Of a stretch of DNA of 64,000 nucleotides, positions 52,964-61,350 are shown in pieces (position 1 is the stretch's first letter; each line of letters opens with the position of its first letter). The stretch is from Aquincolibacterium sp041674705. Lineage in GTDB: Bacteria; Omnitrophota; Omnitrophia; Omnitrophales; Aquincolibacteriaceae. Below the pieces are notes generated by a model, which saw nothing but the letters and a program-made list of their open reading frames with translations, did not search any database and was not told the origin of the DNA. The DNA is taken from the NCBI GenBank assembly GCA_041674705.1, contig JBAYVF010000002.1:1-64000 (forward strand). The letters run 5' to 3'. A program made the translations under genes and the position numbers.

Positions 52964-55960
52964 ATGAAAATCTCGAAGGTTTTTGCCTTCATTTTTATAC
53001 TGCTTCTCCCGCACTCTTTCGCCTCCGCGGATTGGGTCTGGTCTCCCGAACAAGGGAAATTCATCAACACCGAATCCGAGACTCAAAGTGGCGCTGATGA
53101 TATCTTCGATAACGCCCTGGATCTTTACAAAGAAAAGAAGCTCGACAAGGCGGCCGAACAATTCAAGCTGGTCCTGAAGCAATATCCCAAGTCCCGGGTT
53201 GCCCCTGAATCGCAATACCGTCTTGGAACGATCGCCGAAGAGATGGGCGATTATGTGGAAGCCCACAAAGCCTACCAGGCTCTGATCCAATCCTATCCCC
53301 AGAGTGAGCGCTTTGAAGAAGTGATTGAGCGCGAATATCAAATTGGGAGCATGTTCCTTTCCGGAAAAAAAGGAAAGCTTTTGGGGCTCGATATCCGTCC
53401 ATCCCTGCCGCTGGCCATCGAAGTTTTCCAAAAGATCGTGACAGCAGCGCCTTACGGGGCGTTTGGGGACAAAGCCCAGTTCAGCCTTGGGGTTGCTTAT
53501 CAAAAATCCGGGCAACTTGATAATTCCGTGGAAGCTTTTCAGGCCTTGATCGATCAATACCCTCAAAGCAGCCTGCTCCAGCAAGCGCGCCTTCAGATGG
53601 CTCAGGTTTCTTATGCCAAATCCTCCAGTCAGGTACGCGACCAGGGTGCGCTGGACGAAGCGGCTCGCCAGGCGCAAAGCTACCTCAAACGATATCCAGG
53701 CTCCAAAGAAGCCGAGGAAGCCGAAAAGATCACCCGGGAAGTGGATGAGTTGAACGCGGAAAAGAACTACCGGATCGGTCTCTATTACGAAAAAGAAAAT
53801 TATCTCGAAAGCGCGCTGATCTATTACCGTGATACCGCGAAGCGCTATCCGAGCACAAATTGGGGACAGAAGGCCGCGGAAAAGCTTCATTCGCTCCAGG
53901 AACCGGTGAAATATCTGAATGCCAAGGCCGAGGAGTTGCAGAAAGAATTAAGCGCTCTGGAAGCGAGATATCAGGCGTTGGGGTCGGGGAAGAAGGCCGA
54001 GAGGACGCAGCTGAAAAAAGAGATCGGCCAGATGAAAAAGCGCATTAAAGCCATCCAGAAGAACAAATCCGAGAGTTTGGATCGTCGCAAAAAAGATTTG
54101 AAACGCCGCGAACGTGAACTGAATGAGAGGTTCAAGGACCTCGAACGTAAGAAGAAGCGTTTCAAGGATAATACATCGCCCGAATTCCAAAAAGCCATCG
54201 ATCGATGGCAGCGATCCCTTGAAGCCGAGCGTGATGCGCTTGCCGAAGAAAAGGTCCGGCTTGAATCCTGGCGCTCCGAAATGGGGATCCCGGATGAAAA
54301 GTTCTTTGAGAGTCTGATCCCGTTCATGGGGCAGTCCGAAACGCCGCTCCAAAAGATCCAGCGCATCGATGAAAAAGAACTCTATAAACTTTCCCAGAAG
54401 AAGAAAGAGCTTCTTGAAAAGAAGGAAAAACTCTACAAGCGTTACAGCGAGCTGCAGTCTTTGTTGACCCCCGAACGTTCCGAGAGCGGCTTGAAACGGA
54501 AACGCCTGCGGGGTGTCGCGGCGAAAGATCCCGCGAAGTCCACCGATCCGAAGCTTTTGGCGCGTGAGAAAGAGATCGAAGCGATGGAGGCCAAGTTGGA
54601 CGCGAAGATGGCTCTCTATGAAAAGCATTTTGGCAAGCTCGCCGAGCAGGAGCTCGAGGCCATGATCGAAAGCCGCTCGACGCCCAAGGCGGCTTTTAAC
54701 CCCTTCACTGCCGGGGCCGGCGACCTTCAAAAGAAGAATCTTGAAGAATTGCTCGAGCTGAAAATGCATCTTAGCGAGCAGATCAAGACACAGCAGGATA
54801 TAGTGGAAACGCTTTCTACCGCTTTTGATAAAGAGTTAGCCTTGAGAGAACAGCGCGCCATGATGAAATCCCTCGAAGACAACAAAGAAGTGGATGTGCG
54901 TAAACTCCGCAAGAAGATCAAAGGTGTGGAAAAAGAGCTTCGCAAACGTTATCAGGAAATTCAGGATCGCCAAAAGAGCAAGACGAAGCTTCTTGCCGAA
55001 TTGGATCAGGCGCTGAATCCGAAGCAGGAAAAGGGGAAGGTCCTGAAGACCCTCGCAAAACCGGTCACAGGTCCCGCCTATCTGGTCAAAGCCTTCTTTT
55101 TTGGGCTTCCGAACGAAGATGTTACTTTGACGGATGCCGCGAAGAAACCTGGCTCCAACGCAAAGGCCAAGGAGCTTCAGGAAGGGATCGAGCTGGAAAG
55201 TCTGATGATCCAGGCGCAGGCGGAAGAGATCAATAAGCTTGAAAAGGAACTGGAGATCCTGAACGCGAAGGCCTCGCTTGCCGGAGGCATGAAGTTCCGT
55301 TCCTCATTCGTGAAGGTTCCTTACACTTTCATTGAAGAAGCGATCCAAAGCGCGCGTCGTGTGGTTCCGAGAAAGAACCGGAAGGATGTGCTTCTGAACC
55401 GTTTGGACCATCAGACCCAGGAGCTTGACCGGTTTAAGGCCGAGCTGGAGGCCACGGAGGCCATGATCAAGGAAAAGACGCCTGTGGTTGTTCCTCCGAC
55501 CCCAAGCGATACGGCGGTTCCGGAAGCAGGCGCGGAGAAAAAGGAGAAAGCCGAGCCGATCCCGGATGAGAAACAGCTTCGCGACGATGCCATGAACTTA
55601 CGAGAGCAGCTGGAGATCTCTTACAGTATTTATGCCCAAGAGCAAGGGGTTGCGCTGGGGGATACCGACAAACAAGAAGCTCCCACGGACGCCGAAGGCG
55701 CCAAGCGATATAAAGAATTCAAGGAAGTGGGAGCGGAACTTGTTAGCGTGATCGATCAGGAGCTCGCCATGGAGCAGCAGGAAAAAGCGATCCTTGAAAA
55801 AAGGATCGCGGAAGCTGACAAAGTAATGCCGACCGTGACTTCCAAGGCCATGCAACAGGATCTTGAGACCGAAAAGGACCGCATCGGGCAGCGTCTTTCG
55901 GATCTCGCCACGCGGCATGATTTTCTTTCCAAAGAAAAAGAACGTTTTACCGCCAAGTAA
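52964..55960 (+). CDS. BamD-like TPR protein with long coiled-coil extension
   Basis: The 998-residue precursor has a signal peptide (MKISKVFAFIFILLLPHSFA). Residues about 24-320 resemble BamD/YbgF-type TPR units (WVWSPEQGKFINTE, then YKEKKLDKAAEQFKLVLKQY, YPKSRVAPESQYRLGTIAEE and further repeats). The rest, about 320-998, is charged helical coiled coil, much longer than the ~250-residue BamD family. It may act in outer-membrane protein assembly or bridge envelope layers. Adjacent to an LptE-like gene, so the envelope context is consistent. There is no N-terminal cysteine at the expected lipobox position, so it is probably soluble in the periplasm. Confidence 0.8.
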   Translation: MKISKVFAFIFILLLPHSFASADWVWSPEQGKFINTESETQSGADDIFDNALDLYKEKKLDKAAEQFKLVLKQYPKSRVAPESQYRLGTIAEEMGDYVEAHKAYQALIQSYPQSERFEEVIEREYQIGSMFLSGKKGKLLGLDIRPSLPLAIEVFQKIVTAAPYGAFGDKAQFSLGVAYQKSGQLDNSVEAFQALIDQYPQSSLLQQARLQMAQVSYAKSSSQVRDQGALDEAARQAQSYLKRYPGSKEAEEAEKITREVDELNAEKNYRIGLYYEKENYLESALIYYRDTAKRYPSTNWGQKAAEKLHSLQEPVKYLNAKAEELQKELSALEARYQALGSGKKAERTQLKKEIGQMKKRIKAIQKNKSESLDRRKKDLKRRERELNERFKDLERKKKRFKDNTSPEFQKAIDRWQRSLEAERDALAEEKVRLESWRSEMGIPDEKFFESLIPFMGQSETPLQKIQRIDEKELYKLSQKKKELLEKKEKLYKRYSELQSLLTPERSESGLKRKRLRGVAAKDPAKSTDPKLLAREKEIEAMEAKLDAKMALYEKHFGKLAEQELEAMIESRSTPKAAFNPFTAGAGDLQKKNLEELLELKMHLSEQIKTQQDIVETLSTAFDKELALREQRAMMKSLEDNKEVDVRKLRKKIKGVEKELRKRYQEIQDRQKSKTKLLAELDQALNPKQEKGKVLKTLAKPVTGPAYLVKAFFFGLPNEDVTLTDAAKKPGSNAKAKELQEGIELESLMIQAQAEEINKLEKELEILNAKASLAGGMKFRSSFVKVPYTFIEEAIQSARRVVPRKNRKDVLLNRLDHQTQELDRFKAELEATEAMIKEKTPVVVPPTPSDTAVPEAGAEKKEKAEPIPDEKQLRDDAMNLREQLEISYSIYAQEQGVALGDTDKQEAPTDAEGAKRYKEFKEVGAELVSVIDQELAMEQQEKAILEKRIAEADKVMPTVTSKAMQQDLETEKDRIGQRLSDLATRHDFLSKEKERFTAK

Positions 55961-55973
55961 CGAACGAGGACTT

Positions 55974-56501
55974 ATGATAAAAAATATTCGAGTGCTGGGA
56001 GTTTGGGGCTTAGTGGCGATGATGGCCTTGAGCGGGTGCGGTTATACCCGTAAGACCGTGCTTCCGCGCAATATCAAAACGATCTACGTTGAGACCGTGA
56101 AGAACAAACTCGACGCCGAGAAACTTTACGCTTATCAGCCCGGGCTTGAAATGGATATCACCAACGCGGTGATCCAGAGGCTTCAACAAGACGGCACTCT
56201 CAAGGTTGTGGAACAGCAAAAGGCCGATGCGATCCTGAAAACGGATCTCATGTCTCTGGAGCAGGAGGGGCTGCGGTTCAATTCGCTGGAAGGGGTCTCG
56301 CAATACCGTCTTTTTATCGTTGTCGGGTTGAAGCTCGTGGATGCAAAAACGGGAGAACTTATCTGGGAAGAACCGAACTTCTCGGGAGATACCGAGTACT
56401 ATGTCACCACCGTGACATCGATCGGCCAGCAGAAGGCCTCCGTCGATGCTGTTCATCGTCTCGCTTATAACATCGCGGATCGCATTACCGAAGACTGGTA
56501 A
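55974..56501 (+). CDS. LptE-like LPS-assembly lipoprotein
   Basis: The 175-residue lipoprotein has signal MIKNIRVLGVWGLVAMMALS with lipobox LSGC and the LptE pattern CGYTRKTVLPRNIKTIYVET and LEMDITNAVIQRLQQDGTLK. LptE plugs the LptD barrel that inserts LPS in the outer membrane. The ATG at 55974 follows GAGGA; an upstream in-frame start at 55863 would overlap the previous gene. It overlaps the HolA gene by one base (TAATG). Confidence 0.85.
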   Translation: MIKNIRVLGVWGLVAMMALSGCGYTRKTVLPRNIKTIYVETVKNKLDAEKLYAYQPGLEMDITNAVIQRLQQDGTLKVVEQQKADAILKTDLMSLEQEGLRFNSLEGVSQYRLFIVVGLKLVDAKTGELIWEEPNFSGDTEYYVTTVTSIGQQKASVDAVHRLAYNIADRITEDW

Positions 56502-57466
56502 TGTCTTCTTCCTTATCGTCCCTCGTGAATACTGACGTTTTCCTCATCTCCGGCGACGCGTTCCTCCGAACACAAAAAACCAAGGCCCTTGCTACTGAGA
56601 TCGAAAAAAGATCAGGCGGCTCTCTCGCGCATCAGACCTTCAATCTCGACGAAACGCCTCTCGAAACGGTTCTTGCTGCCGCACGGACCCTTCCATTCTT
56701 TTCATCCGGACAGGTGATCTACGCTCAGGGCGCGGGATCACTGAAGGAGCCGGATCTGTCAGTGCTGGCCTCTTATCTTGAGAAACCCATGTCCGGGACC
56801 ACGCTTATTCTCGAAGCGGATGATCTGAAAGGCGCCTCGGAACTTCAAAAACTCATCAAAGCTAAAGGACAACTGATCCTTCTGGCCAAAGAGGAAGCTC
56901 GAGGGGCGGGCGCGACGTTCATTCAACAAAAGCTTATGCAGTATCAAAAAACGATGGTCCCGGGCGCCAAGGCGCGGATCCTTGCCATGTGCGGGGATGC
57001 GGTGATGTTTCTGGACACTATCCTGGAACGGCTCGTGCAGTTCGCGGGCGATCAGCGCGAGATCGACGAAGACATGGTCAACCGGTTCGAAGAGAACTGG
57101 ACGGAGATGGATGTTTTCAAACTTACCAATGCCTTGGTCGATCGCGATCCGGCAAGGGCGCTGAAGGTTTTTCGCGACTTGATGGAGTTTTATGAGGCGG
57201 ATCTTTTTTCCCTGGTCGGGATCCTGCACTGGCAGCTCCGGCAATTATGGCAAGCGGCCATGCTTTTAACTTCAGGAGTTTCCGAACGCGAGATCTGTTC
57301 TAAACTCCGGATGTCCCCGAGCCGTCTGAACGCGCTCAGGCGATTTCCAGTCGAGCGATTAGAATCGGCTGTCGAGGCCCTTTACCAGATCGACCGGAAG
57401 TCCAAGAGTGGGCAAGTCGAAGGTGTTTCAGGATTGGAAGCCTGGCTTTTGGAGTATACATCATAA
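56501..57466 (+). CDS. holA: DNA polymerase III subunit delta
   Basis: The 321-residue protein matches the HolA fold: an N-terminal module with DVFLISGDAFLRTQKTKALA, a middle lid (FFSSGQVIYAQGAGSLKEPD), and the C-terminal helical collar (LFSLVGILHWQLRQLWQAAM, SPSRLNALRRF). Delta opens the sliding clamp in the clamp loader. The ATG overlaps the lptE-like stop. A bidirectional terminator follows at 57473. Confidence 0.9.
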   Translation: MSSSLSSLVNTDVFLISGDAFLRTQKTKALATEIEKRSGGSLAHQTFNLDETPLETVLAAARTLPFFSSGQVIYAQGAGSLKEPDLSVLASYLEKPMSGTTLILEADDLKGASELQKLIKAKGQLILLAKEEARGAGATFIQQKLMQYQKTMVPGAKARILAMCGDAVMFLDTILERLVQFAGDQREIDEDMVNRFEENWTEMDVFKLTNALVDRDPARALKVFRDLMEFYEADLFSLVGILHWQLRQLWQAAMLLTSGVSEREICSKLRMSPSRLNALRRFPVERLESAVEALYQIDRKSKSGQVEGVSGLEAWLLEYTS

Positions 57467-57472
57467 AAAAAA

Positions 57473-57505
57473 GGACAGGCATGAATAAACTTGCCTGTCC
57501 CTTTT
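57473..57505. terminator. Bidirectional terminator between holA and rpsT
   Basis: GGACAGGC (57473-57480) pairs with GCCTGTCC (57493-57500), flanked by A-run on the left and CTTTTAAT on the right, so it can end transcription from both convergent genes. Confidence 0.8.
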
Positions 57506-57524
57506 AATAAAACAGTGGTAAGAA

Positions 57525-57788
57525 TTACTTTTTCTTGATCTTGGCGAGGAAAAGCGCGATACGGGATTTTCTCCGGTCGGCACGGCCGTGCGGGATCACA
57601 CCTTTGGAGACCGCATGGTCATAACGGGCGACCAGGGTGGCTCCGACGCTTTGGGCCTTTTCAGGCTCGGAGGCGAGCTGGGCCAGTTTCTTGCTGAGAG
57701 ATTTCAGCTCAGAGAGAACGGCCATGTTCTTCGCGCGTTTTTTAGCATCACTTCGAATACGTTTTGCAGCAGAACGAATATTGGGCAT
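57525..57788 (-). CDS. rpsT: 30S ribosomal protein S20
   Basis: The 87-residue basic protein starts MPNIRSAAKRIRSDAKKRAK and ends in RKSRIALFLAKIKKK, the usual S20 pattern (N-terminal N-K/R-rich, helical throughout). The ATG at 57788 is preceded by AAAGGAG on the minus strand; a longer frame to 57971 only adds unrelated sequence. It binds 16S rRNA in the small subunit. It is divergent from murJ, sharing the 103-base intergenic region. Confidence 0.95.
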   Translation of the reverse strand: MPNIRSAAKRIRSDAKKRAKNMAVLSELKSLSKKLAQLASEPEKAQSVGATLVARYDHAVSKGVIPHGRADRRKSRIALFLAKIKKK

Positions 57789-57891
57789 TTCGATGACTCC
57801 TTTAGGTGGAAAAAGTGGCGGTAATGTAACACGGGGTGCGAGCTCTGTCAACGAGGTTCCCCACACCCATGCCTCGGGGAAGCGGCATCTG

Positions 57892-59478
57892 ATGAAGGCC
57901 GCCGCGGTCGTGGGGATCATGACGCTAGTGGGCCGGGTCCTCGGGCTTTTCCGGGATATTGTGAGCGCCAAAACTTTCGGGACAAGCTGGCAGTGGGACG
58001 CTTTTCTTTACGCGTTCATGTTGCCGAATCTTTTCCGGCGGATCGTGGGGGAAGGCGGGCTTACGAGCGCTTTCATACCGGTCTATAACGAGATCTCGGC
58101 GAAAGTTAGTAAGGAAGAGGCGTTCCGTTTCACCAGCATCACTGTGACGTTTCTGGCCTGCATGCTTTTTGTTTTTATCCTCGCTGTGGAGGGGCTCCTG
58201 GCTCTTCTGATCGGGATCGGCTTTCGTTCTCCGACCGTGATGCTCACGCTCGATCTTTCCCGGGTCCTTTTTCCGTACCTCTGGTTTATCTCGCTTTATG
58301 CGATCGGAATGGGCGTTCTGAACAGTCACCGTCACTTTTTTGCCCCGTCGCTCGGAGGCCCGATCCTCGATCTGGTCTGGATCGTGGGAGTGCTTTGGGT
58401 GCCCGCGTGGGCGGCCGGGGATTACGTCGAAAGGATCCGCTGGCTTTCGTACGCGATCCTCTTCGGCGGCTTTTTGCATGTGGCCGTGGAGATCCCGCCG
58501 CTTTTGAAGATCGGTTTCCGCTTCCGGTGGATCTGGGATATGAGTTATGTGTGGCTTAAAAAAGTTTGGACCTTGCTTTTGCCCGTCACACTGAGTTTTG
58601 CGGTCGTGCAGATCAATATCACCATCGATATGACGCTCGGGATGCTGATCGGCCCCGGGGCGAACTCGAGCCTTTGGTACGGGAACCGCCTGATGCAATT
58701 TCCGCTTGGGATCTTCGCGCTCGCGATGGGAACGGTGCTTCTTCCGATGATGAGCCAGCAGATCGCGCGGGGCGAGAAGGAAGCTTCCAAGAAAACGCTT
58801 TCTTTCGCGCTCAGAAGCATTTTCTTTATCATCCTGCCATCGTCGGTCGGGCTGATCGTGCTTCGCGAACCGATCATGCGCGTTCTTTTTGAACGCGGAG
58901 AATTCGATGCTGTTTCGACTGCCCGTAGCGCCGCGGTACTTTTGGGCTACACGATCGGGCTTTTTGCGTTCGCGGGACAAAAGATCATGAATAGTGGCTA
59001 CTATGCGGCCCATGATTCCAAAACGCCGATGAGGACCTCCATGGTCTCTCTTTGCTCCAATATAGTTCTGAGTTTGATCCTGATGGTGCCATTCAGGGAG
59101 GCGGGACTTGCGATCGCGACCTCCATTTCCGGGATCTTCCAGTTCGGGCAGTTGATCTATTATTATCCGAAAAAAGTGGGCGAATTCCCGTTCCGCGAAG
59201 TCGCATACTCTTTTCTCAGGATCCTTCTTGCGTCGGTGGTCATGGGGTTCGTTTGTTATGGAAGCTGGGAACTTCTCAAATTCTGGATCCCCGGTGCGAG
59301 TACCCGCGCGCAATTCGTGCAGGTATTCGGCAGTATCCTGATCGCGACGGTCTCATACCTCGGGATCTGTTTTGTGTGCCGCGTGCCGGAGGTGAAAGAA
59401 GCCTTTGCCTGGTTCCGGAAAAAGAAAAAGATCGCCGCAGATCCCTCGGAAGCTGAAAAGCTGATCGATGGAACATGA
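57892..59478 (+). CDS. murJ: Lipid II flippase
   Basis: The 528-residue membrane protein has the MurJ (MVF) pattern: an N-terminal MTLVGRVLGLFRDIVSAKTF with the conserved arginines, FLYAFMLPNLFRRIVGEGGL, multiple TM helices, and MRTSMVSLCSNIVLSL with CSNI-type motif. It flips lipid II across the inner membrane for peptidoglycan. The ATG at 57892 is the first plausible start beyond rpsT; GGGGAAG lies about 12 bases upstream. The frame extends upstream to 57637 but that part overlaps S20 and is not supported. Confidence 0.93.
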   Translation: MKAAAVVGIMTLVGRVLGLFRDIVSAKTFGTSWQWDAFLYAFMLPNLFRRIVGEGGLTSAFIPVYNEISAKVSKEEAFRFTSITVTFLACMLFVFILAVEGLLALLIGIGFRSPTVMLTLDLSRVLFPYLWFISLYAIGMGVLNSHRHFFAPSLGGPILDLVWIVGVLWVPAWAAGDYVERIRWLSYAILFGGFLHVAVEIPPLLKIGFRFRWIWDMSYVWLKKVWTLLLPVTLSFAVVQINITIDMTLGMLIGPGANSSLWYGNRLMQFPLGIFALAMGTVLLPMMSQQIARGEKEASKKTLSFALRSIFFIILPSSVGLIVLREPIMRVLFERGEFDAVSTARSAAVLLGYTIGLFAFAGQKIMNSGYYAAHDSKTPMRTSMVSLCSNIVLSLILMVPFREAGLAIATSISGIFQFGQLIYYYPKKVGEFPFREVAYSFLRILLASVVMGFVCYGSWELLKFWIPGASTRAQFVQVFGSILIATVSYLGICFVCRVPEVKEAFAWFRKKKKIAADPSEAEKLIDGT

Positions 59479-59480
59479 CA

Positions 59481-59568
59481 ATAGTAGGTAGTAGGTGGTA
59501 TGTAGTATGTGGTAAGAAAAAATCGAGATTGGTTTTGCTACCTACTACCTACCACTTACTACATACGC
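59481..59568. repeat. Degenerate GTAGGTAGTAGG-type repeat, inverted
   Basis: AGTAGGTAGTAGGTGGTATG and TAGTATGTGGTAAG on the left, then CTACCTACTACCTACCACTT and ACTACATACG on the right, separated by about 20 bases. Together they can form an imperfect hairpin between murJ and uvrC. Confidence 0.7.
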
Positions 59569-59583
59569 TTTTAGAAGGTTCTG

Positions 59584-61026
59584 ATGCGCGTTAAAGTTTC
59601 ATTCAATCCATTACGTCCTATTGCTGAGAAACTTCCGCTGACGTCCGGCATTTATCTGATGCGCGACGCCCGGGGTGAGATCCTCTACATCGGGAAAGCC
59701 AAATCTCTCCGCAAGCGAGTGCGTTCCTATTTCAAGGTCCCGGCGCCCATTCCCAAGATCACGATCCTGATGAGCAAGGTGCGCTCGATCGATCATATTG
59801 ATACGCCGACGGAGGTCGATGCTCTTCTTCTCGAGGCGCATCTGATCCACAAGCACCAACCTCGCTACAATCAGGACCTGAAAGACGATAAAAGTTTTCC
59901 TCTTCTTAAGATCACGCGTGAAAAATTCCCCAGGATCTGCGTGACGCGTCAAAAAACTGATAAAAACGCGATCTATTACGGTCCTTACACCGACGCGAAG
60001 CTTCTTCACCAGGCCGTGAACCTGATCAATGACCTTTTCCCGATCCGGAAATGCCAGGCGCTTCCGAAGACCGCGTGCCTCTATTACCATATCGGACAAT
60101 GCCTGGCCCCCTGCATCAAGCCGGAAGTGAAACCGGAATACGACCGGCTGATCGACGAGGTGAAGCGTTTTCTTGGGGGAGGCAAAAAGAGTTTTGCCCA
60201 ATATCTCGAAGACCGGATGGGGCGAGCAAGCCGGGAGCTGCGATTTGAGGATGCTCAGTTTTTCAAGGAACAGATCGATGCTCTTTCAAAGCTTCGAAAA
60301 AAACGCTTCCTTCCGAAAAATTCTTGGCAGGGGATCTCTCTTTCAGCGACGCTTGAGTTGAAGCAACGCTTAAAACTCGAGAGGATCCCCGAGCGCATCA
60401 TTTGTTTCGATGTCTCGAATGTGCAGGGCGATCAGGCCGTGGCTTCCAAGGTGAGCTTTTGTCGGGAACTTCCGGACAAGTTCGGGTACCGGCGCTACAA
60501 GATTCGTGGAGTTTCCGGGGTGAACGATTACGCCATGATCGCCGAAGCCTTGGCGCGCATGCTCCGTGGTATCAAGGACGGCCGGGAAGATTTTATGCCG
60601 GACCTCATCATGATCGATGGCGGGAAGGGCCATCTCAATACGGCCGCCAGGGTCCTTGTGCGGGAGGGGATGGAGCAGATTGAACTTATCTCCATCGCTA
60701 AACAATTCGAATGGATCCATTCGCCGAAGTTCCGGGCGCCGCTTGTCATGGCCTCCGATTCTCCGGCCCTCTATCTTTTGAAAAAGATCCGGGATGAGGC
60801 GCACCGATTCGCCATCACGTATCATCGCAAGCTCAAGTCGAAGGCTCTCCGGCGGTCGGCTTTGGATGATATCCCGGGGATCGGGGAGAAGCGAAAGCGC
60901 ATTCTGCTCGGTCATTTTAAATCGGTGGAGGAGATCCGCCGCGCTGGCATCGAAAAGCTTCAAGCCGTCCCCGGAATCGACCCCAAGGTTGCCGCCAAGA
61001 TCGCCTCTTTTTTTAAGCTCTCCTGA
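59584..61026 (+). CDS. uvrC: UvrC excinuclease subunit, shortened
   Basis: The protein is 480 residues, shorter than the usual ~600. It keeps the GIY-YIG nuclease (SGIYLMRDARGEILYIGKAK), the cysteine cluster LPKTACLYYHIGQCLAPCIK, a UvrB-binding helix pair near 220 (LRFEDAQFFKEQIDALSKLR), the RNase H-like nuclease (IICFDVSNVQGDQAVASKVS, IMIDGGKGHLNTAARVL) and the C-terminal helix-hairpin-helix (DIPGIGEKRKRILLGHFKSV). The missing length is in the linker, so it is probably functional. It makes both cuts in nucleotide excision repair. AGAAGG lies 5 bases before the ATG. Confidence 0.92.
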   Translation: MRVKVSFNPLRPIAEKLPLTSGIYLMRDARGEILYIGKAKSLRKRVRSYFKVPAPIPKITILMSKVRSIDHIDTPTEVDALLLEAHLIHKHQPRYNQDLKDDKSFPLLKITREKFPRICVTRQKTDKNAIYYGPYTDAKLLHQAVNLINDLFPIRKCQALPKTACLYYHIGQCLAPCIKPEVKPEYDRLIDEVKRFLGGGKKSFAQYLEDRMGRASRELRFEDAQFFKEQIDALSKLRKKRFLPKNSWQGISLSATLELKQRLKLERIPERIICFDVSNVQGDQAVASKVSFCRELPDKFGYRRYKIRGVSGVNDYAMIAEALARMLRGIKDGREDFMPDLIMIDGGKGHLNTAARVLVREGMEQIELISIAKQFEWIHSPKFRAPLVMASDSPALYLLKKIRDEAHRFAITYHRKLKSKALRRSALDDIPGIGEKRKRILLGHFKSVEEIRRAGIEKLQAVPGIDPKVAAKIASFFKLS

Positions 61027-61055
61027 AACCATTCAAATACCCGGTATTTGAATGG
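61027..61055. repeat. Palindrome ACCATTCAAATACC and related copy
   Basis: ACCATTCAAATACC and its complement form a 29-base perfect hairpin right after uvrC. A second version, CAAGTACCCGGTATTTGATT, follows at 61074-61093, then a hairpin AGCCAGGTTTCGAAGCCTGG. No long T run, so a terminator role is doubtful. The whole gap 61027-61350 is otherwise without a gene. Confidence 0.6.
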
Positions 61056-61350
61056 TGGAAAAGCCGCTTTTCAAGTACCCGGTATTTGATTGGGTGGAGC
61101 CAGGTTTCGAAGCCTGGTTCTAGGGGAGCGCTCTCGCAGCGAAGCAGATTTTCTGAATGTTATATCCTGCTATAAGTTGCTATTTGCTCCTTAGGACAAT
61201 CTATAGCATTAGAAATCACCGAAAAGTCCTATTTCTAACCCAAAAATCACCCCATTTCGCAAAGAAAAATGAAGTTGTGCCCTTGCGGATACCTGAATAT
61301 GTGTTACCTTTTCATAAGATTTTAATAATAGAACGTTAAGGCCGAGGCAA

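Noticed and set aside
57637..57891. N-terminal extension of MurJ
   Set aside because: This part overlaps ribosomal protein S20 on the other strand and the sequence does not resemble MurJ before the ATG at 57892.
57925..59313. Minus-strand frame of 462 codons opposite murJ
   Set aside because: Highly charged, low-complexity product typical of an antisense shadow of a membrane protein gene.
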